Assembly: GCF_031450785.1 (NCBI RefSeq)
Contig: NZ_JARTWB010000002.1
Span: forward strand, 1,984,001 to 2,048,000
Direction: 5' to 3'
From: Caballeronia sp. LZ062
Lineage (GTDB): Bacteria > Pseudomonadota > Gammaproteobacteria > Burkholderiales > Burkholderiaceae
Length of the DNA stretch: 64,000 nt
Below the pieces are notes generated by a model. That model made no database searches, had not been told where the DNA came from, and saw only the letters and a program-made list of their open reading frames with translations. Position 1 is the stretch's first letter. The number at the start of each line of letters is the position of its first letter. The position numbers and the translations under genes were made by a program. Shown here piece after piece: positions 54,884 through 63,871 of this stretch.

Positions 54884-55207
54884 TCACGCGCCGACGCGCA
54901 GCAGTGTGAAAACGACCATGCCGACCGCGATGGTGCCCATCATGCCGCGCCGCCACACGTAATACGCGAGTCCGGCGAGCGATGCCCACACCGCATGATT
55001 CGAGAACGCGATCGAAAAGCCGGCGGATGTTTCGAGCAGATCCGGCACGACGACGCCCGCCAGCGCGGCCGCCGGAGCGTAACGCAGCACGCGTTGCACG
55101 CGCGGCGGCAGAACGGTGCGCTCGCCGCCAATCAGAAAGAACGCGCGCGTCGCCGCCGTCACGACGCCCATGCCGAGAATGGCGAGCCAGATCTGGAACG
55201 CGGTCAT
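54884..55207 (-). CDS. azlD: AzlD-family branched-chain amino acid exporter subunit
   Basis: A 107-residue membrane protein with about four helices and the family motif RVLRYAPAAALAGVVVPDLL near residue 40. With AzlC it forms a branched-chain amino acid (LIV-E type) exporter. Its start overlaps the azlC stop by 4 bp (ATGA), so translation is coupled. Confidence 0.88.
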   Translation of the reverse strand: MTAFQIWLAILGMGVVTAATRAFFLIGGERTVLPPRVQRVLRYAPAAALAGVVVPDLLETSAGFSIAFSNHAVWASLAGLAYYVWRRGMMGTIAVGMVVFTLLRVGA

Positions 55208-56001
55208 TGCGCGGGCCTCGTGGCTTCGGCCTCGGCTTCCGCCGCCTGCTGCGCGTCGGGCGCTTCCGGCTCGCCAGGACGTGGCGCCGCCGGTTGAGCG
55301 CGTTCGGCGATGACATCGGCGAGCGTGCCGGCCAGGAGCGCGGCGAGCACCGCGAGCGGCAAGCCGAAGCGATACGGCAGATGAAACGCGAGCAGCGCGA
55401 CCACACTCGCGACGACGACCGCAGCGAGCGTCGAGCGCGTCGCGATGGCCGAAACGATGAGCGGAATCAACGCCAGCGTTCCCGCGAGTTCCAGCCCCCA
55501 GTTGTCGGGAATGACGCTCGCGAGCAGGATGCCCGCCACCGACGACACTTGCCACGCGAGCCAGCAGCTCACGGCGAGTCCCCAGAAGAACGCTTCCTTG
55601 CCCGGCTGCCGGCCGACCGGGAAGTTCCGCGCGGAGAACATCAGATAGATGATGTCGCCGTTGAAGTAACCAATGAGCAGGCGCCGCCACATCGGCAGAT
55701 AGGAGAAATGCGGCGCGAGCCCCGCGCTGAAGATGACGAAGCGCAGATTCACCATGGCGGCGGTCAGGAGCACGGTCCAGAGCGGCAGCTTTGCGGCAAG
55801 GAGCGGCAGCACCGCGAGCTGAGACGATCCCGCGTACACCGCGAGCGACATGCCCAAAGCCTGCGGCACCGTGAGCACCGATTTCGTCATGGCGACGCCA
55901 GTGACGAGTCCCCACGCGAACGTCGCCATGACGGCGGGCGAGAAGGCGCGGGTGCCTTCGATAAATGCGCGGCGGTGGGTGTCGGACAACCGTTGGAGCA
56001 T
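55204..56001 (-). CDS. azlC: AzlC-family branched-chain amino acid permease
   Basis: A 265-residue membrane protein of the LIV-E family. It has about seven helices and the motifs AVYAGSSQLAVLPLLAA and NLRFVIFSAGLAPHF. The C-terminal 35 residues are a soluble Ala/Glu/Pro-rich tail. The start at 56001 gives the conserved N-terminal region (AFIEGTRAFSP); a 75-residue upstream extension was rejected. It lies head-to-head with ilvE, a branched-chain amino acid gene, which supports the substrate class. Confidence 0.85.
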   Translation of the reverse strand: MLQRLSDTHRRAFIEGTRAFSPAVMATFAWGLVTGVAMTKSVLTVPQALGMSLAVYAGSSQLAVLPLLAAKLPLWTVLLTAAMVNLRFVIFSAGLAPHFSYLPMWRRLLIGYFNGDIIYLMFSARNFPVGRQPGKEAFFWGLAVSCWLAWQVSSVAGILLASVIPDNWGLELAGTLALIPLIVSAIATRSTLAAVVVASVVALLAFHLPYRFGLPLAVLAALLAGTLADVIAERAQPAAPRPGEPEAPDAQQAAEAEAEATRPAQ

Positions 56002-56300
56002 GCAAGGGTGCGCGGCCAGGGTTCCGCGATGACGAAAGTCGAAATGCCGCGCGCCGCGCAACGCCCCGCGTCGCCCGATGATTCGACGAGAATTCGGGCC
56101 GCTTTTCCGCGCCCGCGGCGAAAGGCAAATTATAGCGGCGTGAAAGGCGCATCCCATCGAGTTCGAATGTGAAAAGACGCTAAAATGACGGACTTTGACC
56201 GCCTCCGAACCGCATAGCGTCGGCAATGGGCGGCGAAGACAGATTCATCGGGCTTATCAGGATTTATCGAATTTCTGAACGAGACAGCTAGGAGAACCGT

Positions 56301-57221
56301 ATGTCAATGGCCGACCGCGACGGCAAGATCTGGATGGATGGCAAGCTGATCGACTGGCGAGACGCCAACATCCACGTCCTGACGCACACGCTGCACTACG
56401 GCATGGGCGTATTCGAGGGCGTGCGCGCGTACAAGACGGCGCAGGGAACGGCCATTTTCCGCCTGAAGGAGCACACCAAGCGCCTTCTGAACTCGGCGAA
56501 GATCTTCCAGATGGAAGTCCCGTTCGATCACGCGACGCTCGAAGCCGCGCAACTCGAAGTCGTGCGCGAGAACAAGCTCGAATCGTGTTACATCCGCCCG
56601 ATCATCTGGGTCGGCTCGGAAAAGCTCGGCGTCTCGGCGAAGGGCAACACCATTCACGTGGCCATCGCCGCGTGGCCGTGGGGCGCGTATCTCGGCGAAG
56701 ACGGGCTCGCGAAGGGCATCCGCGTGAAGACGTCGTCGTTCACGCGGCATCACGTGAACGTGTCGATGGTGCGCGCGAAGGCGTCCGGCTGGTACGTGAA
56801 CTCCATTCTGGCGAACCAGGAAGCCGTCACGGACGGTTACGACGAAGCCCTGCTGCTCGACGTGGACGGCTACGTGTCCGAAGGCTCCGGCGAGAACTTC
56901 TTCCTCGTGAACAACGGCAAGCTGTACACGCCGGACTTGTCGTCGTGCCTCGACGGCATCACGCGCGACACGGTCATCACGCTGGCGCGCGATTTCGGCA
57001 TCCCGGTCATCGAAAAGCGCATCACGCGCGACGAAGTCTATACGTGCGACGAAGCGTTCTTCACCGGCACCGCCGCCGAAGTCACGCCGATCCGCGAACT
57101 CGACAACCGCACGATCGGCGCGGGCAAGCGCGGCCCGATCACGGAGAAGCTGCAAAGCGCGTTCTTCGACGTGGTCGGCGGCAAGAACGAAAAGTACGCG
57201 AGCTGGATCGCGAAAGTCTGA
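56301..57221 (+). CDS. ilvE: Branched-chain amino acid aminotransferase
   Basis: PLP enzyme (fold class IV) of 306 residues making or degrading valine, leucine and isoleucine. It has the N-terminal HTLHYGMGVFEGVRAY motif, the PLP lysine in VSMVRAKASGWY (about residue 158), and the class IV signature EGSGENFFLV. The start follows AGGAG; a second ATG two codons later is possible. It is followed by the zf-CHCC gene and lies divergent from azlCD. Confidence 0.94.
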   Translation: MSMADRDGKIWMDGKLIDWRDANIHVLTHTLHYGMGVFEGVRAYKTAQGTAIFRLKEHTKRLLNSAKIFQMEVPFDHATLEAAQLEVVRENKLESCYIRPIIWVGSEKLGVSAKGNTIHVAIAAWPWGAYLGEDGLAKGIRVKTSSFTRHHVNVSMVRAKASGWYVNSILANQEAVTDGYDEALLLDVDGYVSEGSGENFFLVNNGKLYTPDLSSCLDGITRDTVITLARDFGIPVIEKRITRDEVYTCDEAFFTGTAAEVTPIRELDNRTIGAGKRGPITEKLQSAFFDVVGGKNEKYASWIAKV

Positions 57222-57296
57222 TTGCGCCGCGGCGGGCCGCGCGGCTCGCCTTCACGCGACCGGCAAGAGCAACGAACGACATTGAAAGAGATAGCA

Positions 57297-57491
57297 ATGA
57301 GCGACCTGAAGGAAATGCCGCTGGTGGAATTGTCGGCGAAAGATATCCCCGCGTTCTGCCCGAATCCGAAAATGCAACGCTGGAGCGCGCATCCCCGCGT
57401 GTTCCTCGACGTGACGCACGGCGAAGCCCGCTGCCCGTACTGCGGCACGCGCTACAAGCTGAAGGACGGCGAAGTCATGAAGGGCCACTGA
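57297..57491 (+). CDS. Small zinc-finger protein (zf-CHCC, NDUFS6-like)
   Basis: A 64-residue protein with the zf-CHCC motif: Cys21, His32 or His41, Cys46 and Cys49 (RCPYCGTRYKL). The domain occurs in the complex I accessory subunit NDUFS6 and in free-standing bacterial proteins. Function here is unknown. The ATG at 57297 has GAAAGAG in front. It lies 75 bp after ilvE and ends near a strong hairpin, so the two genes likely form a unit. Confidence 0.85.
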   Translation: MSDLKEMPLVELSAKDIPAFCPNPKMQRWSAHPRVFLDVTHGEARCPYCGTRYKLKDGEVMKGH

Positions 57492-57523
57492 ACCCGCTCG
57501 TCACTTTCGAGCGTCGCCGATGT

Positions 57524-57557
57524 GCGCGCTCCGGGTTCGTCCCGAGCGCGCGCTTTT
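57524..57557 (+). terminator. Rho-independent terminator of the ilvE unit
   Basis: GCGCGCT (57524-57530) pairs with AGCGCGC (57545-57551). An inner CGGG/CCCG stem closes on a TTCGT loop. GCTTTTCGTTT follows, 33 bp after the zinc-finger stop codon. Confidence 0.8.
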
Positions 57558-57617
57558 CGTTTGCTCTCGTTCGCTCAATGCGCATGGCCGTCGCGCCATG
57601 ACATCCCCAAGACCGAC

Positions 57618-57642
57618 GCCTCGCCGCGCGTTGCGGCGAGGC
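57618..57642. repeat. 10-bp GC hairpin before waaF
   Basis: GCCTCGCCGC (57618-57627) and GCGGCGAGGC (57633-57642) pair perfectly around a 5-base loop, 28 bp before waaF. ACATTTTG follows, so it may act as a second, weaker terminator. Confidence 0.6.
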
Positions 57643-57670
57643 GCTACATTTTGAGATCGGAAATCGACTG

Positions 57671-58744
57671 ATGCGCCGTGCGCTGGTTATAGCACCGAAC
57701 TGGATCGGTGACGCGTTGATGGCGCAGCCGCTGTTCACGCTTTTGCGAAAGCTCCATCCGCGCATCGCGATCGACGCGGTCGCGCCGAGTTGGGTCGCGC
57801 CCGTGCTCGAACGCATGCCCGAGATCCGCGACGTCTACGCGACGGATCTCGCGCACGGCAAGCTGCAACTGCTGCGCCGCTGGCAGCTCGCAAGCGACTT
57901 GCGCGATGTCGGCTACGACGCCGCCTACGTGCTGCCTAATTCCGCGAAATCCGCGCTGATTCCGTGGATGGCGGGCATCCGGCTGCGCATCGGCTACAAG
58001 GGCGAGAGCCGCTACGGACTCTTGAACGTGCGCCACCCGAATCCGCCGAAGACCGAGCGCCCGCCGATGACCGCGCAATACGCCGCCCTCGCCTATGCGC
58101 CGGGCGCGAAGCTGCCGTTCATCGACCGCTACGCGCAAGCGCAGGACGCGCAGACGAGCGACGCGCCGCTCTTGCCGGTGCCGCGCCTCGAATCGGACCC
58201 GAACGAAGCGGTGCGCGTGTCGGCGCGCTTCAATCTCGATACGCGCGCGCCGCTTGTCGTCTTTTGCCCCGGCGCGGAGTACGGTCCGGCCAAACGCTGG
58301 CCGCCGGAGCATTTCGCGTCGCTCGCGCAGTTCGTCGCGCAGTCGTTCCCTTATGCGCGCATCGTCGCGCTCGGATCGAATAAGGACTCGGCGGTCGCGC
58401 AGGCCATTGCCGAGCGTGCGCCGAACGTGCGCAATCTGTGCGGTCAGACATCGCTCGGCGAAGCGTGCGCGCTGATCGCACGGGCGAGCGCCGTCGTCAC
58501 CAACGACTCTGGTCTGATGCACGTGGCCGCGGCGCTCAGGCGCCCGCTCGTCGCGGTGTACGGCTCCACCGACCCGCGCCATACGCCGCCCTTGTCCGAC
58601 GTCGCAAAGGTACAATGGCTTCATCTTAAGTGCAGTCCGTGCTTTGCCCGCGAGTGTCCGCTCGGCCATCTGAATTGCCTTCGCGAACTCTCCGCCGAGC
58701 AGGTTTTCGGCGATTTGCGCGGCATGTTGCTCGCGCATCGCTGA
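57671..58744 (+). CDS. waaF: LPS heptosyltransferase II
   Basis: GT-B glycosyltransferase (family 9), 357 residues, adding the second heptose to the LPS inner core. It begins RRALVIAPNWIGDALMAQPL, the conserved donor-domain start. Later motifs are GAEYGPAKRWPPEHFA and the C-terminal VVTNDSGLMHVAAALRRPLVAVYGSTDPRHTPP. Acts at the cytoplasmic face of the inner membrane. It stands alone, 11 bp after an ATTTTGAG run. Confidence 0.93.
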   Translation: MRRALVIAPNWIGDALMAQPLFTLLRKLHPRIAIDAVAPSWVAPVLERMPEIRDVYATDLAHGKLQLLRRWQLASDLRDVGYDAAYVLPNSAKSALIPWMAGIRLRIGYKGESRYGLLNVRHPNPPKTERPPMTAQYAALAYAPGAKLPFIDRYAQAQDAQTSDAPLLPVPRLESDPNEAVRVSARFNLDTRAPLVVFCPGAEYGPAKRWPPEHFASLAQFVAQSFPYARIVALGSNKDSAVAQAIAERAPNVRNLCGQTSLGEACALIARASAVVTNDSGLMHVAAALRRPLVAVYGSTDPRHTPPLSDVAKVQWLHLKCSPCFARECPLGHLNCLRELSAEQVFGDLRGMLLAHR

Positions 58745-58892
58745 GGCGTCGCGCCGCTGCTTGAAAGCGGCGGCATTGCTGCGGCATCGGCTTCTCCGTG
58801 TGCGGGCGCGGACACGCGAGTGTCTCCGAACGGAGGCATGCTTTGAATCATGACCGATGCGGCACGCCACCGTGACACGGCGTGCGCATCGA

Positions 58893-59357
58893 ATGCCAGA
58901 GACCAACGAGCCCATGCCACGTTTCGCCCGCCTATTCGAAGCCGCCGCCGACACTCTCAACGCTTACTATCAGGCGGTCGCCGACAACAGCATCGACGCT
59001 GTCATGTCGCTTTGGATCGACGAGGAATTCGCCACCTGCATCTGCGCGGACGGCACGCATCTGCATGGGCTCGAAAGCATTCGCGCGGGGCTCGGCAAGC
59101 AGTTCGACGCGCAGGCCGTCAGCATCGAGCCGCTCGATATTCGCGTGTACGACAGCTTAGGCACGGTGGTCTATGCCATCGCGGAGGCGCATCAGCCGGC
59201 GGGCACCGCCGCGCCGCGCATGATTTTCTCGACTTACGTGATGGTTCACGAACGCGGCGAATGGCGCATCGCGCATATTCACGCAAGCGAGATGCCGATG
59301 GAAACGGCCGGCCAGTTCGCGGCGAAGCTGCGTCACGGGCAAGGACCGTTGCACTGA
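58893..59357 (+). CDS. SnoaL/NTF2-like (DUF4440-type) protein
   Basis: About 154 residues with an NTF2-like cone fold, visible as a helix pair (AAADTLNAYYQAVADNSIDAVMSLW) followed by strands including ICADGTHLHG and GEWRIAHIHASE. These proteins may be enzymes or binding domains; no catalytic residues can be named. The start is uncertain: ATG 58893 is chosen, with 58857 or 58914 as alternatives, and none has a strong ribosome site. Confidence 0.78.
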   Translation: MPETNEPMPRFARLFEAAADTLNAYYQAVADNSIDAVMSLWIDEEFATCICADGTHLHGLESIRAGLGKQFDAQAVSIEPLDIRVYDSLGTVVYAIAEAHQPAGTAAPRMIFSTYVMVHERGEWRIAHIHASEMPMETAGQFAAKLRHGQGPLH

Positions 59358-59405
59358 AATACCGCAGTCACGAAGCATAGAAAGACGTTCGCCGGGGAGA
59401 AGGCC

Positions 59406-60497
59406 ATGAAGCGCGATCCGTTGTTGAAACACGATTCGTCGTTCGTGGACAAGGCGCCCGCCGTCGCGTTGAAGGAAACCGTGCAGGCCGCGGGCCGCGT
59501 GCTCGCCGAACCCGTCTCGCAATGGCTCTACAGCGCGCCGCGCTGGCTGCCGACGAGTCACGCGCAAACCATCGTTCCCGCGCTTTTCGGACGCAAGCCG
59601 GCGGTGCGTTATCGGCGCGAGCGGTGGGATACGCCGGACGGCGATTTCATCGACGTGGACTGGCTCGCGCACGATGACGCCGCGCGCCCGGCATCGATCG
59701 CTCCGCTTTTCGTGCTGTTCCATGGCCTCGAAGGCAACTCCGACTCACACTACGCCCGCACGATGATGGCCGCTGCGCACGCGCGCGGCTGGCACGGGGC
59801 GGTGCCGCACTTTCGCAGTTGCAGCGGGTCGATGAACCGGCTCCCGCGTTTCTATCACCTCGCGGACAGCGCGGAAGTCGACTGGATTCTGCGGCGGCTG
59901 CGCGAAAGGCACGCGGGGCCGATCGTCGCGGCGGGCGTTTCGCTCGGCGGCAACGTGCTCCTGCACTGGCTGTGCGAGCGCGGCACGGACGCCTCGATCG
60001 TGAGCGCCGCCGCCGCGATTTCCGCGCCGCTCGATGTCCACGCGGGCGGTCAAGCCATCTCGCAAGGCTTCGGCATGGTCTATACGCGCAGCTTCCTGAA
60101 GTCGCTAAAGAAGAAGGCGCTCGCAAAACTCGATCAGTATCCCGGCCTCTACGACCGTCACGCCGTGCTCGCGGCGCGCACGCTCTATGAATTCGACAAC
60201 GTCGTCACCGCGCCGCTGCACGGTTTTCGCGATACGGATGATTACTGGTCCACGGCCACGACCCGCGCGCATCTGAAGCGCATCGCGGTGCCGGCGCTCG
60301 TGCTGAACGCCCGCAACGATCCTTTCCTGCCGCAGCGCGCGCTGCCTTCGCAGGCGGAAGTCTCGGCGTCTGTCACGCTGGATCAGCCGAACCACGGCGG
60401 CCATGTCGGCTTCATGACGGGACCGTTTCCGGGACGCATCGACTGGCTGTCGTCGCGCGTGTTCGGCTATCTCGAACACTTTCTTCCGGGCGAATGA
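59406..60497 (+). CDS. YheT-family alpha/beta hydrolase
   Basis: A 363-residue hydrolase. HGLEGNSDSHYARTMM is the oxyanion region. The nucleophile elbow is GVSLGGNVLLH (about residue 180), and the acid and histidine fall near NARNDPFLP and NHGGHVGF. This is the YheT (ABHD1/3-like) group, whose bacterial substrates are unproven but may be esters or lipids. The start follows GGGGAGAAGG. The next gene starts 3 bp downstream, so the two are co-transcribed. Confidence 0.88.
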   Translation: MKRDPLLKHDSSFVDKAPAVALKETVQAAGRVLAEPVSQWLYSAPRWLPTSHAQTIVPALFGRKPAVRYRRERWDTPDGDFIDVDWLAHDDAARPASIAPLFVLFHGLEGNSDSHYARTMMAAAHARGWHGAVPHFRSCSGSMNRLPRFYHLADSAEVDWILRRLRERHAGPIVAAGVSLGGNVLLHWLCERGTDASIVSAAAAISAPLDVHAGGQAISQGFGMVYTRSFLKSLKKKALAKLDQYPGLYDRHAVLAARTLYEFDNVVTAPLHGFRDTDDYWSTATTRAHLKRIAVPALVLNARNDPFLPQRALPSQAEVSASVTLDQPNHGGHVGFMTGPFPGRIDWLSSRVFGYLEHFLPGE

Positions 60498-60500
60498 ATC

Positions 60501-61082
60501 ATGGATGAGATCGTCAAACAGGCGCTCGCCAAGTGGCCGAACGTTCCGCATTGCACGGGCTGGCTGCTGCTGGACCGGCGCGGCCAGTGGCGCATGCGCG
60601 ACGAGGCGGCGCAGGCCGCGGGCGTGCTCGGCGATGCCATTCGCCACGAAGCGCTGATCGGCTTCATCAACCGCAACTACGAGCGCGATGCCGACGGCCA
60701 GTGGTTCTTTCAGAACGGGCCGCAGCGCGTGTATGTAGAGCTGGCTTACACGCCGTGGATCGTGCGTCTTTCGGCGACGGACGGCGCATTGCGGCTGACG
60801 GACCACACCGGCGCGCCGTTCGAGCCGGCGCAGGCGTTTCTCGACGACGAAGGCGGCCTGCTCTTCTCCGACGATGCCACGCCGCCGCGCGTCGCCGCCT
60901 TGCACGATCACGACCTCGATCTCTTCTCGAGCCACGCGAGCTTCGACGACGCGTCGCGCGGCGGGATCTTCCATTGGCGCGACGGGACCGATCTGCCGTT
61001 GCAGTCCATCCGACGCGCGGACGTCGAGACCCGCTTCGGTTTCGTCGCGAGTCCGGCTGCCCGCGCGGCGTCGAAAGCCTGA
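60501..61082 (+). CDS. Conserved hypothetical protein
   Basis: A 193-residue soluble protein of unknown function. It starts MDEIVKQALAKWPNVPHCTGW and is rich in aromatic and acidic residues (WFFQNGPQRVYVELAY, LTDHTGAPFEPAQAFLDDEGGLLF). It has no signal peptide, membrane segment or recognised catalytic motif. It follows the YheT-like hydrolase by 3 bp and may act with it. I do not recognise the family with certainty. Confidence 0.75.
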   Translation: MDEIVKQALAKWPNVPHCTGWLLLDRRGQWRMRDEAAQAAGVLGDAIRHEALIGFINRNYERDADGQWFFQNGPQRVYVELAYTPWIVRLSATDGALRLTDHTGAPFEPAQAFLDDEGGLLFSDDATPPRVAALHDHDLDLFSSHASFDDASRGGIFHWRDGTDLPLQSIRRADVETRFGFVASPAARAASKA

Positions 61083-61086
61083 AGCG

Positions 61087-63714
61087 TCAGCTCTTCTTTT
61101 CCTCGTCGCGCTCTTCCTTGTAGCGCGCTTCGAAGTCGCGCAGCCGCGCGGAAATGGTCGAGAGATCGTAGAAGCTCGCGGTCTTCACGTCGCGTGCTTC
61201 CTTCAACTGGCGAATGGCGGACGGCCACGCGCCGTCGAGCGCGAGCTTCTCGGCCATCGCCTGATGCTGGCGAAGCGGATCGTTCAGGCCCGCGCTTGCC
61301 TGCGCGAGATACAGCCACCAGTCGGCGCGCGCCGGTTCCGCGCGTGTTTCGCCGCGCGCGAGCGTCTGCGCTTCCTGATAGCGATGCGCGGCGATCAGCG
61401 ACTGCAGATGCACGTCGAGCGCCGCGTGCGAGTTGGGCCAGCGCGTCTGCGCGATGTCGGCGAGGCGGACGGCGTCGTCATAACGTCCCGCACGGCGCGC
61501 GATTTCGGCGGCGAGCACGTCGAGACTGGGCGTGCTGCGGGCGGCTTGCTGGGCGATCACGCGCACGGGCGGAAGCGCGATGGGCGCGCTTGCCGGGGCG
61601 GGAGCGGCGGGATCTGCGTTCAGCGCGCCGTATGCGCTGCTGCTCAGGAGCGAGGACATTGAGACGGCCGGGGCGGAGGCGTTCGCGGTTTGTGGCGTCG
61701 AGTGCGGGTTGGCGTTGTTCGTGCGCGCGTCTTGCAGGGTGGCTGCTTGAGCAAGTAGCGGTCTGTCGCTTCGCGCAGGCGGGACTTCTATGGCGGCGCG
61801 AGCGGTCGTCGTTGAAGCGGACGTGCTTTGAATATTCGCGGCTCGTGAAGATCGCGCTTCGTCGCGACTGGCACGCGCAGCTCCAACGCCCGCGCGAGCG
61901 TTCGCCGATGAACCCGACACGCCACGCGGCGAAGCGCCGACGCTTTCGCCTTGCGCCTTCGACGCGCCCTTCTGCTGCTGCGCGTGGCGCTTGTCATCGG
62001 AACGCGCATCGCGGCTTTCGACGCCTTCGACCGTCTGCGCCAATTCGCGCTGCGCCTGCACCGAAGCCGCCGCCGTGCTCGCCTTCTCGCCTTCGAAGAG
62101 CCGCCGCGATCGGGCGAGCGCGTCGTTGGCGCCGTCGTAGTCGCCCATCAGCGAACGCGCGAGCGCGATGCCATACCAGTTCGCGGCCGGGTTGAGCGCG
62201 GTTTGATCGTCGATTTCGGATTTGAGACGGCTCGCGACTTCACGATAGTCGCTCGCGTAGTTCACCTGAAGCACGCGTGCCCGCGCCCGCACGAACGCAT
62301 ACTCGGGCGACTGACGCGGCTGCCGATACGGCACGCGCCGCGCGCGATCCTCCATGTCGGCGATACGCTCCGTCGTCAGCGGATGCGTGCGTGCGTAGGG
62401 CGGCACGCCGTTATCGGCCATCGACGCGCGGTCGAGCCGCTCGAAGAACGCGGTCATCGCGTAGGGATCGTAGCCGGCCGCCGCGAGCATCTGAAAGCCG
62501 ACGCGATCCGCCTCGTGCTCGGCCGCGCGCGAGAAGCGCAGTTGATTGTCGACGGCGAAGGCCTGGCCGCCCATCGCGATACCCATGCCAAGATCGCCGC
62601 TATGCGTCATCACGCCCGCGAGCAGGCCGGCCAGCATGGCCGCGAGCGCCGCATAGCCGCTTTTTTCCTGCGCGCTGATCATCCGCGCGATGTGGCGCTG
62701 AAGCACGTGTCCCATCTCGTGGCCGACGACGGACGCGAGCTCGGATTCCGTCTGCGTCGCCGAGATCAATCCGGTGTTCACGCCGATGAAGCCGCCGGGC
62801 ATCGAGAACGCGTTGATCTGCGGATCGCGCACGGCGAAGAGTTCGAAGTCCGGACGATACCCGCCGAGGTACTGCGTCGCCGCGGCGGCGGACAGCTTCG
62901 ATGCGATGGAGTCGAGGTAATCGCGTATGAGCCAGTCGTCGAGATAGTCGGGATCGGCGCGGACTTCGCGCATCGTCCGCTCACCGAGCTTGCGTTCTGC
63001 CTGAGGCGAAAGCGTGCCGCCGGAACCGTCGCCCAGATCGGGCAGTTGCACGGAGGAAAGCGGCGCGCGCAGATTCGCCATCGCGCCGGGGCGATTGGCG
63101 AAGCGGCTTTCCGCGCCGCCGTAGACGCCGAAGACGCCGTCGGCGACGTTGTTGGGCGGGGGGGTTGGTGCGGGGGTGGTCTTTATCGCGTTGGTCGCAT
63201 TGTGCGCGTTCGGCACATTGGTCGTGTTTGGCGCGTTTGTCGACTTTGTCGCGTTCGCCGGGTTGGGTCCGTTCGTGCCGTTCTTCGTGTTGGCCGTATT
63301 GGCCGTATTGGCCGTATTGGCCGCGTTGGCCGTGTTGGCCGTGTTGGCCGTGTTGGCCGTGTTGGCCGTGTTGGCCGTGTTGGCCGTGTTGGCCGTGTTG
63401 GCCGTGTTGGCCGTGTTGGCCGTGTTGGCCGTGTTGTCCGTGTTGTCCGTGTTGGCCGTGTTGGCCGTGTTGGCCGTGTTGGCCGTGTTGGCCGTGTTGG
63501 CCGTGTTGGCCGTGTTGGCCGTGTTGGCCGTGTTGGCCGCGTTGGCCCTGTTGTCCGCGTTGGCCGCGTTCGTCGCGTTCGTCGCGTTGGTCACGTTCGT
63601 CGCGTTGGCCCCGTCCGCCGTGCGCGCGCCCGTCTGCGCTGCGGCGAACGGCGGCATGGCGAGACTAAGGCACAACGCGGACACGAGCATGCGGCTCGGA
63701 CGATTCAAAGACAT
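61087..63714 (-). CDS. bepA: BepA-like M48 metalloprotease with Asn-Thr-Ala repeat tract
   Basis: Periplasmic M48 zinc protease, 875 residues. It has a signal peptide (about 1-27), then a low-complexity region (about 37-178) with Asn at nearly every third position and a core of Asn-Thr-Ala triplets. The M48 domain follows, with HEMGH near residue 332 and a third zinc ligand in HEADRVGF. Then comes an Ala/Ser-rich linker (about 560-700) and TPR-like repeats to the end. BepA assists outer-membrane protein assembly and is normally about 490-600 residues, so this one is greatly extended. The start at 63714 gives the signal peptide. Confidence 0.87.
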   Translation of the reverse strand: MSLNRPSRMLVSALCLSLAMPPFAAAQTGARTADGANATNVTNATNATNAANADNRANAANTANTANTANTANTANTANTANTANTANTDNTDNTANTANTANTANTANTANTANTANTANTANTANTANAANTANTANTANTKNGTNGPNPANATKSTNAPNTTNVPNAHNATNAIKTTPAPTPPPNNVADGVFGVYGGAESRFANRPGAMANLRAPLSSVQLPDLGDGSGGTLSPQAERKLGERTMREVRADPDYLDDWLIRDYLDSIASKLSAAAATQYLGGYRPDFELFAVRDPQINAFSMPGGFIGVNTGLISATQTESELASVVGHEMGHVLQRHIARMISAQEKSGYAALAAMLAGLLAGVMTHSGDLGMGIAMGGQAFAVDNQLRFSRAAEHEADRVGFQMLAAAGYDPYAMTAFFERLDRASMADNGVPPYARTHPLTTERIADMEDRARRVPYRQPRQSPEYAFVRARARVLQVNYASDYREVASRLKSEIDDQTALNPAANWYGIALARSLMGDYDGANDALARSRRLFEGEKASTAAASVQAQRELAQTVEGVESRDARSDDKRHAQQQKGASKAQGESVGASPRGVSGSSANARAGVGAARASRDEARSSRAANIQSTSASTTTARAAIEVPPARSDRPLLAQAATLQDARTNNANPHSTPQTANASAPAVSMSSLLSSSAYGALNADPAAPAPASAPIALPPVRVIAQQAARSTPSLDVLAAEIARRAGRYDDAVRLADIAQTRWPNSHAALDVHLQSLIAAHRYQEAQTLARGETRAEPARADWWLYLAQASAGLNDPLRQHQAMAEKLALDGAWPSAIRQLKEARDVKTASFYDLSTISARLRDFEARYKEERDEEKKS
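63290..63541. repeat. 28-unit 9-bp tandem repeat inside the M48 protease gene
   Basis: TTGGCCGTG, with GTA, GCG and TTGTCC variants, repeats 28 times without a break (252 bp). On the coding strand it gives Asn-Thr-Ala triplets, with two Asp substitutions. More diverged 9-bp units flank it on both sides (about 63180-63289 and 63542-63610). The unit is a multiple of three, so slippage preserves the frame. Confidence 0.95.
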
Positions 63715-63871
63715 GGCGCGAAGCCGGTGCGGCACCGGCGGTCAGCGTGATGATCGGAACGCGCTTATCGTATCAAGTGTTGCGCGCTCGGCGGTGCCTG
63801 CAGGCACGGATTCGCACCGTTTCCGCCGCAGGTCCCGCTGGTAAGATAGGCGCCCATTGCAAGGAGACGAT

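Noticed and set aside
55204..56226. AzlC with a 75-residue N-terminal extension
   Set aside because: The extension has no resemblance to the family and overlaps the ilvE promoter region; ATG 56001 gives the normal protein.
63149..63610. Possible CRISPR array
   Set aside because: Units are 9 bp and directly abutting with no unique spacers, and they encode a protein tract.
61951..63750. A 599-codon open frame antisense to the M48 protease, with Val-Gly-Arg repeats
   Set aside because: The repeats are the reverse reading of the 9-bp array. The opposite strand has the HExxH protease with signal peptide.
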